Positions 1-7,893 of a stretch of 64,000 nucleotides of DNA are shown in pieces. The stretch comes from Flavobacterium orientale (lineage in GTDB: Bacteria; Bacteroidota; Bacteroidia; Flavobacteriales; Flavobacteriaceae). The notes under the pieces were generated by a model that saw nothing but the letters and a program-made list of their open reading frames with translations, did not search any database and had not been told where the DNA came from. The stretch lies in contig NZ_BMFG01000003.1 of NCBI RefSeq assembly GCF_014638005.1, forward strand, positions 221,353-285,352. The letters run 5' to 3'. The first letter of the stretch is position 1. The number at the start of each line of letters is the position of its first letter. A program made the position numbers and the translations under genes.

Positions 1-16
1 AGGACGATGCCTCTGA
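1..16 (+). repeat. 16-bp direct repeat, copy 1
   Basis: The word AGGACGATGCCTCTGA opens the window and recurs exactly at 122-137. In both places it runs directly into a hairpin followed by a T-run, so it probably belongs to the 3' end of a transcript coming from the left. The function is unknown. Confidence 0.6.
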
Positions 17-46
17 AACCTTCAAGGAAACTTGGAGGTTTTTTTT
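16..46 (+). terminator. Rho-independent terminator of a gene left of the window
   Basis: AAACCTTCAAG pairs with CTTGGAGGTTT (one G-U pair) across a GAAA loop and is followed by a run of eight T. This is a classical intrinsic terminator for plus-strand transcription entering from the left. Confidence 0.75.
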
Positions 47-121
47 ATTGAAAATTTTTAGAAAAAATTGATTAAAGATAACGCAAAACCGTCTACTCCG
101 CTTCTCCCGATCGCCATCGGG

Positions 122-137
122 AGGACGATGCCTCTGA
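122..137 (+). repeat. 16-bp direct repeat, copy 2
   Basis: This is an exact second copy of AGGACGATGCCTCTGA. It is preceded by a short palindrome (CCCGAT around GCC, then ATCGGG, about 107-120) and followed at once by the hairpin at 136-170. Confidence 0.6.
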
Positions 138-170
138 GAGAGTTACTAAAAAATAGCTCTCTCTTTTTTT
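136..170 (+). terminator. Rho-independent terminator hairpin
   Basis: GAGAGAGTTA (136-145) pairs with TAGCTCTCTC (154-163), with one G-U pair, and is followed by seven T. It is oriented to stop plus-strand transcripts. Only about 90 bases separate it from the previous terminator, so any transcript it ends is either a very short RNA or read-through. Confidence 0.7.
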
Positions 171-195
171 AATTTCTTAATAGTATCTAGATTTA

Positions 196-852
196 CTAAT
201 CCGTAATTATTAATAGAATTGGAGTTGGTGTAGGCCAAAAAGCAGGAATATCTGGATGTATTTTATATTTTACAGCTCCGATTGTAATTATTTCACCTTT
301 TTTAAATTTCTTTATTTTTTTCAAAGTATTTTCATCAATGGTGTTTCCTTCTACTAAAATAGCTGGTTTTTTGGGATATTTAATTACAAATCTTGTAACT
401 TCAAACTTATAATCAAATAGAAAATCTTCAAAGTGAACTGAAATTATTGCATTTTTTAGATTTGCCAAAGTAACGTTTACGTAGCAGCTATCGCAGTTCA
501 TTTTATTAATTTTAACTATAGGATACTGAATACTTTGTATTCTAAAAACATGTTCTTCAACCACTTTTGAATCATCTTCTAAAATAATTTCTAATGTTAC
601 AAACATTTCATTTCCTGATCCTGGAGCAATATAATATTTACCATCTTCTTCTTTTACACCTAATCCAGAAACGGTAAATGATTTTGCATTTGGTACAGCA
701 ATCGAAATTGGGTTTAGAATTCCACGATAAACAACATTCAATTTATCGACAGAAACGAGTCCTAATTTGGGTTTTGAGATTAATGTAGTATCATTTTGTG
801 CAAATAAAAATTGACAAAAAATAAGACAACATATAATTTGAAAAGTTTTCAT
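196..852 (-). CDS. GldM C-terminal-domain-like secreted protein
   Basis: The 218-residue protein starts with a signal peptide (about 1-18, ending FLFA before QN). Residues 39-54, NVVYRGILNPISIAVP, closely resemble the third domain of GldM, the gliding and type IX secretion motor protein, and FRIQSI (103-108) fits the end of that domain. Residues about 113-200 resemble the fourth GldM domain. The GldM membrane helix and helical domain are missing, so this is a free-standing periplasmic version rather than GldM itself. It sits 3 bases downstream of the LysE-type gene, so the two are probably co-transcribed. Its role is unknown; binding to envelope partners is an inference from the domain type. 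Confidence 0.72.
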   Translation of the reverse strand: MKTFQIICCLIFCQFLFAQNDTTLISKPKLGLVSVDKLNVVYRGILNPISIAVPNAKSFTVSGLGVKEEDGKYYIAPGSGNEMFVTLEIILEDDSKVVEEHVFRIQSIQYPIVKINKMNCDSCYVNVTLANLKNAIISVHFEDFLFDYKFEVTRFVIKYPKKPAILVEGNTIDENTLKKIKKFKKGEIITIGAVKYKIHPDIPAFWPTPTPILLIITD

Positions 853-855
853 AAC

Positions 856-1539
856 TTACTCCTTCATCATTACAAACTTATCCTTAATCATTTTTTTCTC
901 TTCCGGAAAAAAGCCTTGAATGATTAAAAAGAACCCGAAAATCATTAGAATTACACTAATAACGCGTTTGATTTTATAAATGATATAGGGTGTTAAACGG
1001 TTTTTAAGTTGTTTAGCTAAGATGATTTTAACGACATCGGTAATCAAATAAGTAATGATAATTACCGTCATAAACAGAACAATTCGATCGGTTTCCATGT
1101 TCATTTGCGGACCAAACACGATGATGATACCCACCCAAAAACCCAACACACCAATGTTGATAAAATTGAGTAAAAATCCTTTGAAAAATAAGCCTAAATA
1201 ATTGTTCTTAGGAATAGAATCGGCTAAAAATTCAGGGTTTAAATTTTTCTTTTTACCTCTTTTTTCTTTGATAAAAGAAATTATACCAAACGTAAACATG
1301 ATTACACCTCCGAAAATAAATAAACTGGGATCATCTTTAAGGTTTTCCAACAACTGATTTGTACTGAAATAAGCAATGAGAATAAAAACAATATCACCAA
1401 AAACAACACCTAAATCAAACGTCATGGCGGCTTTAAATCCTTTAGTAATACTGGTTTCTATCAGTACAAAAAACACAGGACCAATGGTAAAAGCCAAAAG
1501 AATTCCCCACGGAATGGCAGCTAAAATATCGTTAAGCAT
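856..1539 (-). CDS. LysE-family translocator
   Basis: The 227-residue polytopic membrane protein has the N-terminal LysE/RhtB pattern (IPWGILLAFTIGPVFFVLIE), in which a Gly-Pro lies in the first helix, and about six hydrophobic segments. Members of this superfamily export amino acids or other small cations; the substrate cannot be read from the sequence. A basic, lysine-rich loop at about 92-105 separates the two helix bundles. The GldM-like gene follows with a 3-base gap. The start is the ATG at 1539. Confidence 0.82.
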   Translation of the reverse strand: MLNDILAAIPWGILLAFTIGPVFFVLIETSITKGFKAAMTFDLGVVFGDIVFILIAYFSTNQLLENLKDDPSLFIFGGVIMFTFGIISFIKEKRGKKKNLNPEFLADSIPKNNYLGLFFKGFLLNFINIGVLGFWVGIIIVFGPQMNMETDRIVLFMTVIIITYLITDVVKIILAKQLKNRLTPYIIYKIKRVISVILMIFGFFLIIQGFFPEEKKMIKDKFVMMKE

Positions 1540-1624
1540 TTAAAATTATTACAGGTTTCAAGTTTCAGGTTTCGAAACTTTCTAAATGCTAATTTAAAAT
1601 TTAAAATTCAAATAGAAACAATTC

Positions 1625-2293
1625 TTATTTCATTTCTTTAATTGAACCACCTAAAACTGTTTTCTGATTGATTTGTTTTGGACTACCATAAATGTAAATA
1701 TCTCCTCCCGCACGAACTTTTGCATCCACAAATTCAGTAGCAAATATATCAGCACTTCCTCCGGCGTTTAATGAGATGGTGGTTTGTTCAGACTCGAAAT
1801 TTTTAGCTTGTAATTCAGCACCTGAAGACATAACCACTTCTTGATTAACAGTGGTTCCTGAAATTCTAATTTTTCCTCCTGAAGTAACTCTAACAGTAGC
1901 TTTTTTAACGTCTAAAGCAATTCTAATTTCTGCTCCTTCTTTGGCATTCAAATTAAAATTAATCGCTTTTATTGGTTTTTCAGAGTTGACATACGAACCT
2001 TCACTCGCTTCAACGCCTTCTAATTTTTTATAATAAACCGTCACTTCAATTTCTTCTCCTTTTAACAGTTTCGGAAAAGGCATGCGTATTTTTAAATCGC
2101 CGTTGCTATTCACCACTTCCACTTCGGAAGCTCTGTTTCCTTTGATTTCTACTTTATTTTCAGTAGATGGAATGAGCTGAGCTGAGATTCTGTCAAATAT
2201 TTTTACTGTTGTAAAATCACCAGGATTTTTGGTTTCGGTTTGAGCAAAAAGGGGAGAGGTAGCTAATAGAAATAAAATGATTGCTTTTTTCAT
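1625..2293 (-). CDS. DUF2807 (GIN domain) secreted protein
   Basis: The 222-residue protein has a signal peptide (1-17, ending PLFA before QT). After it comes a repetitive beta-rich region with short Gly/Ala/Ser turns such as SGGKIRISG and NAGGSADIF, typical of the putative autotransporter adhesin 'head GIN' domain that forms a right-handed beta solenoid. It is common in Bacteroidota and its function is not established. It is preceded by its own TAnnTTTG element (2328-2335) and probably forms a single-gene unit. Confidence 0.85.
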   Translation of the reverse strand: MKKAIILFLLATSPLFAQTETKNPGDFTTVKIFDRISAQLIPSTENKVEIKGNRASEVEVVNSNGDLKIRMPFPKLLKGEEIEVTVYYKKLEGVEASEGSYVNSEKPIKAINFNLNAKEGAEIRIALDVKKATVRVTSGGKIRISGTTVNQEVVMSSGAELQAKNFESEQTTISLNAGGSADIFATEFVDAKVRAGGDIYIYGSPKQINQKTVLGGSIKEMK

Positions 2294-2327
2294 GGTTTAA
2301 AAGTTTGTGATTGATTCAATACGTCTT

Positions 2328-2335
2328 CAAAAATA
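2328..2335 (-). promoter_or_regulatory. TAnnTTTG -7 promoter element for the DUF2807 gene
   Basis: The minus strand reads TATTTTTG 35 bases before the start codon. It matches the Bacteroidota -7 consensus; no well-spaced -33 TTG was found. Confidence 0.45.
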
Positions 2336-2393
2336 ATACCAAGGTAAAGACACGGATTACAAATGAACGTTACAGTTCACTTAGATTTCTTTG

Positions 2394-2789
2394 TTATTTT
2401 CCATGCTTTAATTTTAAGACTTTAGAATTGCGTGCATCTAAAATTATAAAAAATACACCCCCTTTTGTGTTTTTTGGTAAAGAACCTTCAATAACCCAAT
2501 AATACTCTTTAACTTTTAAAATTTTATAAGGCTTTTGCTTTTCGATAGTCTTTTTTCCATACTTGTTAAAAAGTATTGCCTCTGCAACAGCTACTACCGT
2601 GGTACTATCTTTCAAAATTAATTCACTACCTATATTTAATTCGGGACTTTCTTGAAGAATTGTACTTATCTCAACATCTAAATACCTGTAATAAAGCATT
2701 TCACTTCTCATTGTATTTATGTCTTCTTGCTTTTTAGAAGCACATGAAAATAAAGATAAAAGTATAAATAACAGGAACAAATGTTTCAT
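2394..2789 (-). CDS. Lipoprotein with NTF2-fold immunity-like domain
   Basis: The 131-residue protein has a lipoprotein signal peptide with the lipobox LFSC (Cys16). The remainder, including AEAILFNKYGKKTIEKQKPY (about 70-89) and the closing WVIEG...GGVFFIILDARNSKVL, resembles the YbbC/YhhH family (NTF2-fold immunity protein) found in polymorphic toxin systems. No toxin gene is adjacent, so it may be an orphan immunity protein or a domesticated relative. It lies downstream of rnr on the same strand, separated by a hairpin repeat. Confidence 0.65.
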   Translation of the reverse strand: MKHLFLLFILLSLFSCASKKQEDINTMRSEMLYYRYLDVEISTILQESPELNIGSELILKDSTTVVAVAEAILFNKYGKKTIEKQKPYKILKVKEYYWVIEGSLPKNTKGGVFFIILDARNSKVLKLKHGK

Positions 2790-2822
2790 ATTAAAAGACT
2801 TTTAAATTAAAATTAATACCTA

Positions 2823-2841
2823 CAAGGTTTTTAAAACCTTG
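2823..2841. repeat. Palindromic hairpin between rnr and the lipoprotein gene
   Basis: CAAGGTTTT and AAAACCTTG form a perfect 9-bp inverted repeat around a single T. No T-run follows on the minus strand, so it resembles a dispersed palindrome or mRNA-stabilising hairpin more than a terminator. Confidence 0.55.
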
Positions 2842-2877
2842 CAGGAAACTGATCACTAAAAACTGCCAACTGAACAA

Positions 2878-5055
2878 CTACTCTTTCCTTCTAATAAAAT
2901 GAAAATCCAATTGTTTTTTAACCAAATCGGCATTTTTTACTTTAACGTAAACTTCGTCACCTAATTGTATAATGTTTTTTGAAACTTCGCCTACTAACGC
3001 ATATTGTTTTTCATCAAACACATAATAATCATCTTTAATTTCGCGGATTCGCACCATTCCTTCGCATTTATTTTCGATGATTTCTACATAAATTCCCCAT
3101 TCGGTTACACCGGAAATTACACCTAAAAATTCCTGATCTTTATGATCTTGCATGTATTTCACTTGCATATATTTGATGCTGTCGCGTTCAGCTTTAGCAG
3201 CCAAATTTTCCATATCAGACGAATGAGCACTTTTTTCTTCATACAATTCAGCTGAAACCGATTTTCCTCCATCCAAATAATATTGCAACAAACGATGCAC
3301 CATCACATCCGGATAACGACGAATGGGCGATGTAAAATGTGAGTAATAATCAAATGCTAATCCGTAATGCCCAATATTTTCGGTAGAATAAACTGCTTTA
3401 CTCATACTTCGTATGGTTAACGTATCAACTAAATTTTGTTCTTTTTTTCCAACTACATCATTCAATAATGTATTCAATGATTTAGAAATATCTTGTTTAG
3501 ATTTGAAATTAATTTTATAACCAAACTTCGAAATTACCGTTTGCAAATTGATCAATTTATCTTCATTGGGTTCATCGTGAATTCTGTAAACAAACGTTTT
3601 CTTTTGTTTTCCTATAAATTCTGCCACTTTTCTATTGGCCAACAACATAAATTCTTCAATTAAATGATTGGCATCTTTGGATATTTTAAAGAAAACACCA
3701 ACCGGTTCTGCTTTTTCATTCAAATTGAATTTTACTTCCACTTTATCAAAAGAAATGGCTCCGTTTGCCATTCGTTTCTGACGAAGAATTTTAGCTAATT
3801 CATCTAATTTCAACGTAGCTTCAACAATATTTTTAGGCGTTTTATAATCATTTCCGGTTAATGAAATTTCGGATGGAATAATATCTTTTTTGGTTTCAAT
3901 GATGTGCTGAGCTTCCTCATACGAAAAACGCTGATCAGAATAAATCACCGTTCTTCCAAACCATTGATTGAGTACTTCTGCTTTTGGAGAAACTTCAAAA
4001 ACGGCTGAGAAGGTAAATTTATCCTCGTGTGGATTCAGAGAACACGCGTCGTTACTTAAAACCTCCGGAAGCATCGGAACAACACGATCAACTAAATAAA
4101 CCGATGTGGCTCGTTTATACGCTTCATCATCCAAAATCGTTCCTTCTTGCAAATAGTGGGAAACATCAGCAATGTGAATGCCAATTTCATAATTTCCATT
4201 ATCTAATTTTTCAAATGACAATGCATCATCAAAATCTTTCGCATCTTTTGGGTCAATCGTAAACGTTAATGCTTTTCGCATATCGCGACGTTTGGCAATT
4301 TCTTCCTCTGTAACAGAAGTATCAATTTTGTTGGCATACGCTTCCACTTCAATCGGAAAATCATACGGCAAACCATATTCGGCTAAAATCCCGTGAATTT
4401 CTGTATTGTGTTCGCCTGGTTTTCCTAATACTTTGATAACCGAACCAAATGGACTATCTGCTTTTGCAGGCCAATCTTCCATTTTTACTAAAACTACATC
4501 ACCGTGTTCGGCATCGCCAATTTTATTTTTTGGAATGAAAATATCGGTGTACATTTTAGCATTCGCAGTTGTTACAAACGCAAAATTCTTTTGAATGTCA
4601 ATCACACCGACAAACTCGGTTTTAGCTCGTTCTAAAATTTCTAAAACTTCAGCTTCGGGACGGCGAGAACTTCTTCGGTTATAGATATATGCTTTAACTT
4701 TATCATTATCTAATGCATGATTCAAATTGATGAACGGAATAAACACATCTTCTTCCAGTTCATCACAAATAAAATAACCTGTTTTTCGAGAAGTCATATC
4801 GATGGTTCCTTCGTAATATTCGGCTTTGGAAACCATTTGGTATTTGCCAACTTCTACTTCGTGAATTTTATCTTGAGACTTTAAAATTTTTAAATCTCTT
4901 ATAATTTCGTTTCTGCTTTTGGTATCATCTAATTCTAAAATAGCAGCTATTTGTTTGTAATTGAATGATTTGTTGGTTTCTTTTGACAGAATTTTAAATA
5001 TCTGTGCGGTAAAATCTTTAGTTTTTTTACCTAATTTTCTGGGTTTCTTACTCAT
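2878..5055 (-). CDS. rnr: Ribonuclease R
   Basis: The 725-residue protein shows the full RNase R layout: an N-terminal winged-helix region (about 10-75), cold-shock-like OB folds (80-230), the RNB catalytic domain and a C-terminal S1 domain (about 640-722). The catalytic aspartate motif IDPKDAKDFDDALS (267-280) is intact. The enzyme degrades structured RNA 3' to 5' in the cytoplasm and takes part in mRNA and rRNA quality control. Its length is normal for the family. It ends with RRKE and lacks the long basic tail of the E. coli enzyme. Confidence 0.96.
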   Translation of the reverse strand: MSKKPRKLGKKTKDFTAQIFKILSKETNKSFNYKQIAAILELDDTKSRNEIIRDLKILKSQDKIHEVEVGKYQMVSKAEYYEGTIDMTSRKTGYFICDELEEDVFIPFINLNHALDNDKVKAYIYNRRSSRRPEAEVLEILERAKTEFVGVIDIQKNFAFVTTANAKMYTDIFIPKNKIGDAEHGDVVLVKMEDWPAKADSPFGSVIKVLGKPGEHNTEIHGILAEYGLPYDFPIEVEAYANKIDTSVTEEEIAKRRDMRKALTFTIDPKDAKDFDDALSFEKLDNGNYEIGIHIADVSHYLQEGTILDDEAYKRATSVYLVDRVVPMLPEVLSNDACSLNPHEDKFTFSAVFEVSPKAEVLNQWFGRTVIYSDQRFSYEEAQHIIETKKDIIPSEISLTGNDYKTPKNIVEATLKLDELAKILRQKRMANGAISFDKVEVKFNLNEKAEPVGVFFKISKDANHLIEEFMLLANRKVAEFIGKQKKTFVYRIHDEPNEDKLINLQTVISKFGYKINFKSKQDISKSLNTLLNDVVGKKEQNLVDTLTIRSMSKAVYSTENIGHYGLAFDYYSHFTSPIRRYPDVMVHRLLQYYLDGGKSVSAELYEEKSAHSSDMENLAAKAERDSIKYMQVKYMQDHKDQEFLGVISGVTEWGIYVEIIENKCEGMVRIREIKDDYYVFDEKQYALVGEVSKNIIQLGDEVYVKVKNADLVKKQLDFHFIRRKE

Positions 5056-5164
5056 AATTCTTTTCTAATAAAGGTGAAAATTACGAATAAGATAGCAGAA
5101 AATGGAATTTGAAATACAGATTTATTGAAAATATAACTTTTGTATCTTTATGCAAATTTGAAAA

Positions 5165-5401
5165 ATGAAAGACTTTGTGACCGTTGCAGTTTTTAATTTA
5201 CCCACAGAAATTGCGGTTTTAAAAACTATTTTAGAAAACGAAGGTATTCACTACTTTTTTGAAAATGAAACTATTGTTTCAATAGATCCTTTTGCGAGTA
5301 TTGCTTATGGCGGTATAAAATTGAAAGTGCATCAAAATGATGTGGAAGAGGTGAGAGAAATATTGGATAATTTAGATAGTCATTTGCGGATTGTAGAATA
5401 G
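5165..5401 (+). CDS. DUF2007 small signal-transducing-like protein
   Basis: This is a 78-residue protein of the DUF2007 family. A hydrophobic N-terminal strand (FVTVAVFNLPTEIAVLKTIL) is followed by the conserved NEGIHYFFENE segment and the KVHQNDVEEVREIL helix. Family members are small ferredoxin-like-fold cytoplasmic proteins of unknown function. It is divergent from rnr, with about 110 bases between the two, and is the first plus-strand gene of the window. Confidence 0.82.
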   Translation: MKDFVTVAVFNLPTEIAVLKTILENEGIHYFFENETIVSIDPFASIAYGGIKLKVHQNDVEEVREILDNLDSHLRIVE

Positions 5402-6096
5402 TTATTTCTCACAGAAAGCACGGAAAACAAAGAAATATCCTTTCTAAATTCTAATATCTGAAATCTAAATTTTAAAAAGAACACTGATCTATAAAATTTA
5501 AGAAATCTAAAAAACCTTTTACCAATTACCCTTCACCCATTACCTCAAAATTCAAATAGTTTTCAACATTTATTAAATACAACAAAAAGAAAAATTAAAT
5601 TAATTTAAAATTTATGATGGTTATTATAGTGTGTTCATTTGTACAATAACTTTATTAGATAAACTTGATTTTAAAAGTTGTCGTAAGTTATACAGACTTG
5701 TTAACAAGGTTACAAAAAGATAAAATCCTCAAAATGAAGAAATTTTTAGTTTTTATTAACAGTTGTTAACATCCAGTTTTTGATATAAAATATTAATAAG
5801 TTTGTTGTGAAAAACTGTTGAAAACAGAGTTTAAAAAGTTGATAATTTAAATGTAAAAAATCAAAACAAAAGTTGATTAATTCATTTCAATTTTTGATTA
5901 GAAAAAATTTCCATACTTCTTTAAAATACTTCTAAAATTCTATCTTAATTTATCAACAACCTATGTTAATTTAATGTTACCTCATTATCAAGCGATTATG
6001 AAATACTGTTAACAATGGAAAGATTTAAGGTTTAAAAAAGTTGTCTGTTATCGGTTATCCGTTGTCTGTCAACCGATAACAGACAAGGGACAACGG
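5402..6096. other. AT-rich gene-free stretch with DnaA-box-like words (candidate oriC)
   Basis: No credible gene lies in these 695 bases. Several words lie within one base of the TTWTNCACA/TTATCCACA consensus: TTTTCAACA at 5560-5568, TTTTTCACA (minus, 5806-5814), TTTTCAACA (minus, 5816-5824) and TTATCAACA at 5950-5958. A weaker TTATCAACT lies on the minus strand at 5837-5845. A nearly pure A/T block lies at 5581-5610. TTGTTAACA-like words occur at 5699, 5763 and 6008. Genes to the left all point left and genes to the right mostly point right. An origin of replication is one explanation; AT-rich chance is the alternative. dnaA is not in the window. Confidence 0.35.
6041..6086 (-). repeat. Perfect 16-bp inverted repeat downstream of crtY
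   Basis: TTGTCTGTTATCGGTT (6041-6056) is matched exactly by its inverted copy at 6071-6086 with a 14-base loop. It lies 10 bases beyond the crtY stop and may protect or end that transcript. The loop contains related words (ATCCGTTGTCTGTC), so the element looks like a degenerate short-word repeat. Related words recur at 42927-42961. Confidence 0.65.
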
Positions 6097-7245
6097 TTAC
6101 ACCAATTTCCACAAAGCCCGAAAAGTAGCCTTAATAAATAACCATTTTGGTAACGTTAACATTACTTTTAAATCAGAGGAAATAGTTCCTTCTTCATTTA
6201 AAAATTTGAAGATATTTTGAATGGAATTTTTTTGAAAAAGTGTACCAAAAAGTTGAGCTCCCAATTCATTGTTTTGATGTAAAACTTCCAGTAGAATTAA
6301 ATCATACAACGAATAGCGGTTTTTTTGTTGAAATTTTGTTAGGTTTTGATTGCTTTTTAGAAACTTCACCAATTTTTCCGATTGTTTTTTACTGTTGAAA
6401 AATGTAAAACCAGTGCTGGCTTTTGTCCAACCACCGGCCGTTCCTATGAATAAAACGCGTTCCGAATTTTGTTTGTGAAACGGAAAACAAGTCATCGGAA
6501 TGTTTCCGGTTTCTTTTTCTACAATTTCATAATCTGTTAGTCCTATATTTTGAAGATAGTTTTGAATTGCTTTTTCATATTCCGATTTTTCTAATAAATC
6601 TTCAGAAAATAACGTATATTCAAACAAAGCTTCGGTTTTAGATGTTGGCAAAATATACATAAAACGAGTATTTCCATCTTGTTCAATCGTAAAATCCATG
6701 AATTTAACTTCTGAATCATCAAAAATTGCTTCTTTAGTTTTGATGAACCAACCAATGAAATGTTGTTTTAAATAGGGATAGTTAGTTTGATTGAGAATTG
6801 GATTGACATCGAAAAAACTACTCAATAAAAAATTTGAAGTATAAGTTTGATTCTTTCCATTAACTTCAACCGAATTTTCAATCGTTTTCCAACTTAAAAT
6901 TTCATCATTTATAAAAGTAAAATTAGATTTGGATGAAATGGAATCAAATATCAATTTGTAAAAATCACTACTTCTAATCATTTTATACAAATACGGATGC
7001 ATTTCAAATGATTGTTGAAAATCCTGATTTCCTATAAATGCTTTTTCCCAGGTTTTAGATAGGATGGAATCGAATTCGCCATTTGGTTCTTCCCAAAAAC
7101 ACCATGTTCGATCGTTTTGGTTTTTGATTTCTTTGTCGATGATTAAAATCGATTTATCATCAAACCACGGATCATTCGCTATCCGATAAGCGGTTAGCAA
7201 ACCGGATAATCCGGAACCTAGGATGATGTAATCGTATTTTTTCAT
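6097..7245 (-). CDS. crtY: Lycopene beta-cyclase
   Basis: The 382-residue flavoprotein has an N-terminal dinucleotide-binding fold (DYIILGSGLSGLLTAYRI, 5-22) and the lycopene cyclase signature NDRTWCFWEE (44-53). The C-terminal GTAGGWTKASTGFTF segment is also typical. It cyclises the ends of lycopene to beta-carotene at the membrane, a step toward the yellow zeaxanthin-type pigments of flavobacteria. The other crt genes are not here, so it is an isolated gene in this window. The start is the ATG at 7245. Confidence 0.9.
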   Translation of the reverse strand: MKKYDYIILGSGLSGLLTAYRIANDPWFDDKSILIIDKEIKNQNDRTWCFWEEPNGEFDSILSKTWEKAFIGNQDFQQSFEMHPYLYKMIRSSDFYKLIFDSISSKSNFTFINDEILSWKTIENSVEVNGKNQTYTSNFLLSSFFDVNPILNQTNYPYLKQHFIGWFIKTKEAIFDDSEVKFMDFTIEQDGNTRFMYILPTSKTEALFEYTLFSEDLLEKSEYEKAIQNYLQNIGLTDYEIVEKETGNIPMTCFPFHKQNSERVLFIGTAGGWTKASTGFTFFNSKKQSEKLVKFLKSNQNLTKFQQKNRYSLYDLILLEVLHQNNELGAQLFGTLFQKNSIQNIFKFLNEEGTISSDLKVMLTLPKWLFIKATFRALWKLV

Positions 7246-7258
7246 TTAATTTTTGTTT

Positions 7259-7312
7259 GCCACGAATTCACGAATTATTTCTTCTAATTTGTAGAATTCG
7301 TGAATTCGTGGC
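7259..7312. repeat. Perfect 18-bp inverted repeat between two minus-strand genes
   Basis: GCCACGAATTCACGAATT (7259-7276) is repeated exactly in inverted orientation at 7295-7312, with an 18-base loop. Each arm itself contains two copies of CACGAATT. It fills most of the 72-base space between the DUF1905 protein gene and crtY. There is no T-run on the minus side, so a mobile palindrome or RNA stabiliser is more likely than a terminator. Confidence 0.7.
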
Positions 7313-7317
7313 CACTA

Positions 7318-7836
7318 TTAAAATTTATTCTTAAAATTCTTAAAATCCTCATTCAACCCTTTAAAATCCAAAACACCTTTTCGGTTTTTCAAATGCTCTA
7401 GAATAACGAATGATTTTTCAATCCGCAGTTGCGAACTTTTGTATTTATTAATCACGTGAATCAACGTTCGTTGTTTTCCGGGTGTGAGCTGATGAAACAA
7501 ATCGCTCCCATCTGGGTCACTGAAAAAAACTTCTTCCATTTCTTCAGAAAGTGGCATACCGTATTTGCTTTCGTCTTTCACTAGTTCCACTTTTACATCA
7601 TCATTCAAATGTAAATTCAGCTTTTTTGAAATTTCTCTATTCAATAAAATGTAATGAAAAGTCACTTTTGGCAACATCGCACAATGAAAAGAAAAATCAC
7701 CATTTAAAGTGCAAATCACGCGTTTATCTTTAGCTTCTTTGAGTAATTTTTCAAAAACAGCGGGTGGAATCGGGATGTGTAATTCCCAATACAACGCATT
7801 ATCATCAAACGAAGAAACCTGACCGTTAAATTTCAT
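7318..7836 (-). CDS. DUF1905 and YdeI/OmpD-associated domain protein
   Basis: The 172-residue soluble protein combines a DUF1905 beta-barrel-like domain (about 1-90, with ALYWELHIPIP and KVTFHYILLN) and a C-terminal YdeI/OmdA-type helical segment (TPGKQRTLIHVINKYKSSQL, about 118-137). Proteins with this pairing are widespread and mostly uncharacterised. No signal peptide is seen, so it is probably cytoplasmic. It is divergent from rpiB, 57 bases away. Confidence 0.75.
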   Translation of the reverse strand: MKFNGQVSSFDDNALYWELHIPIPPAVFEKLLKEAKDKRVICTLNGDFSFHCAMLPKVTFHYILLNREISKKLNLHLNDDVKVELVKDESKYGMPLSEEMEEVFFSDPDGSDLFHQLTPGKQRTLIHVINKYKSSQLRIEKSFVILEHLKNRKGVLDFKGLNEDFKNFKNKF

Positions 7837-7857
7837 TCTAACCTGATTGAAAATGAT

Positions 7858-7865
7858 TATTTTTG
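7858..7865 (+). promoter_or_regulatory. TAnnTTTG -7 promoter element for rpiB
   Basis: TATTTTTG lies 28 bases before the rpiB ATG and matches the Bacteroidota -7 consensus. No matching -33 element at normal spacing was found. Confidence 0.5.
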
Positions 7866-7893
7866 TAAAGATAAAAATAACAACACAACTAAA

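Noticed and set aside
2823..2841. Hairpin as terminator of rnr
   Set aside because: No T-run follows on the minus strand, so it was listed as a palindromic repeat only.
4029..4262. Plus-strand frames inside rnr and similar frames opposite other genes
   Set aside because: They lie opposite well-conserved genes and have no recognisable protein features.
5731..5769. Short frames such as MKKFLVFINSC in the gene-free stretch
   Set aside because: They are about 11 codons long, lack a ribosome-binding context and look like chance in AT-rich DNA.
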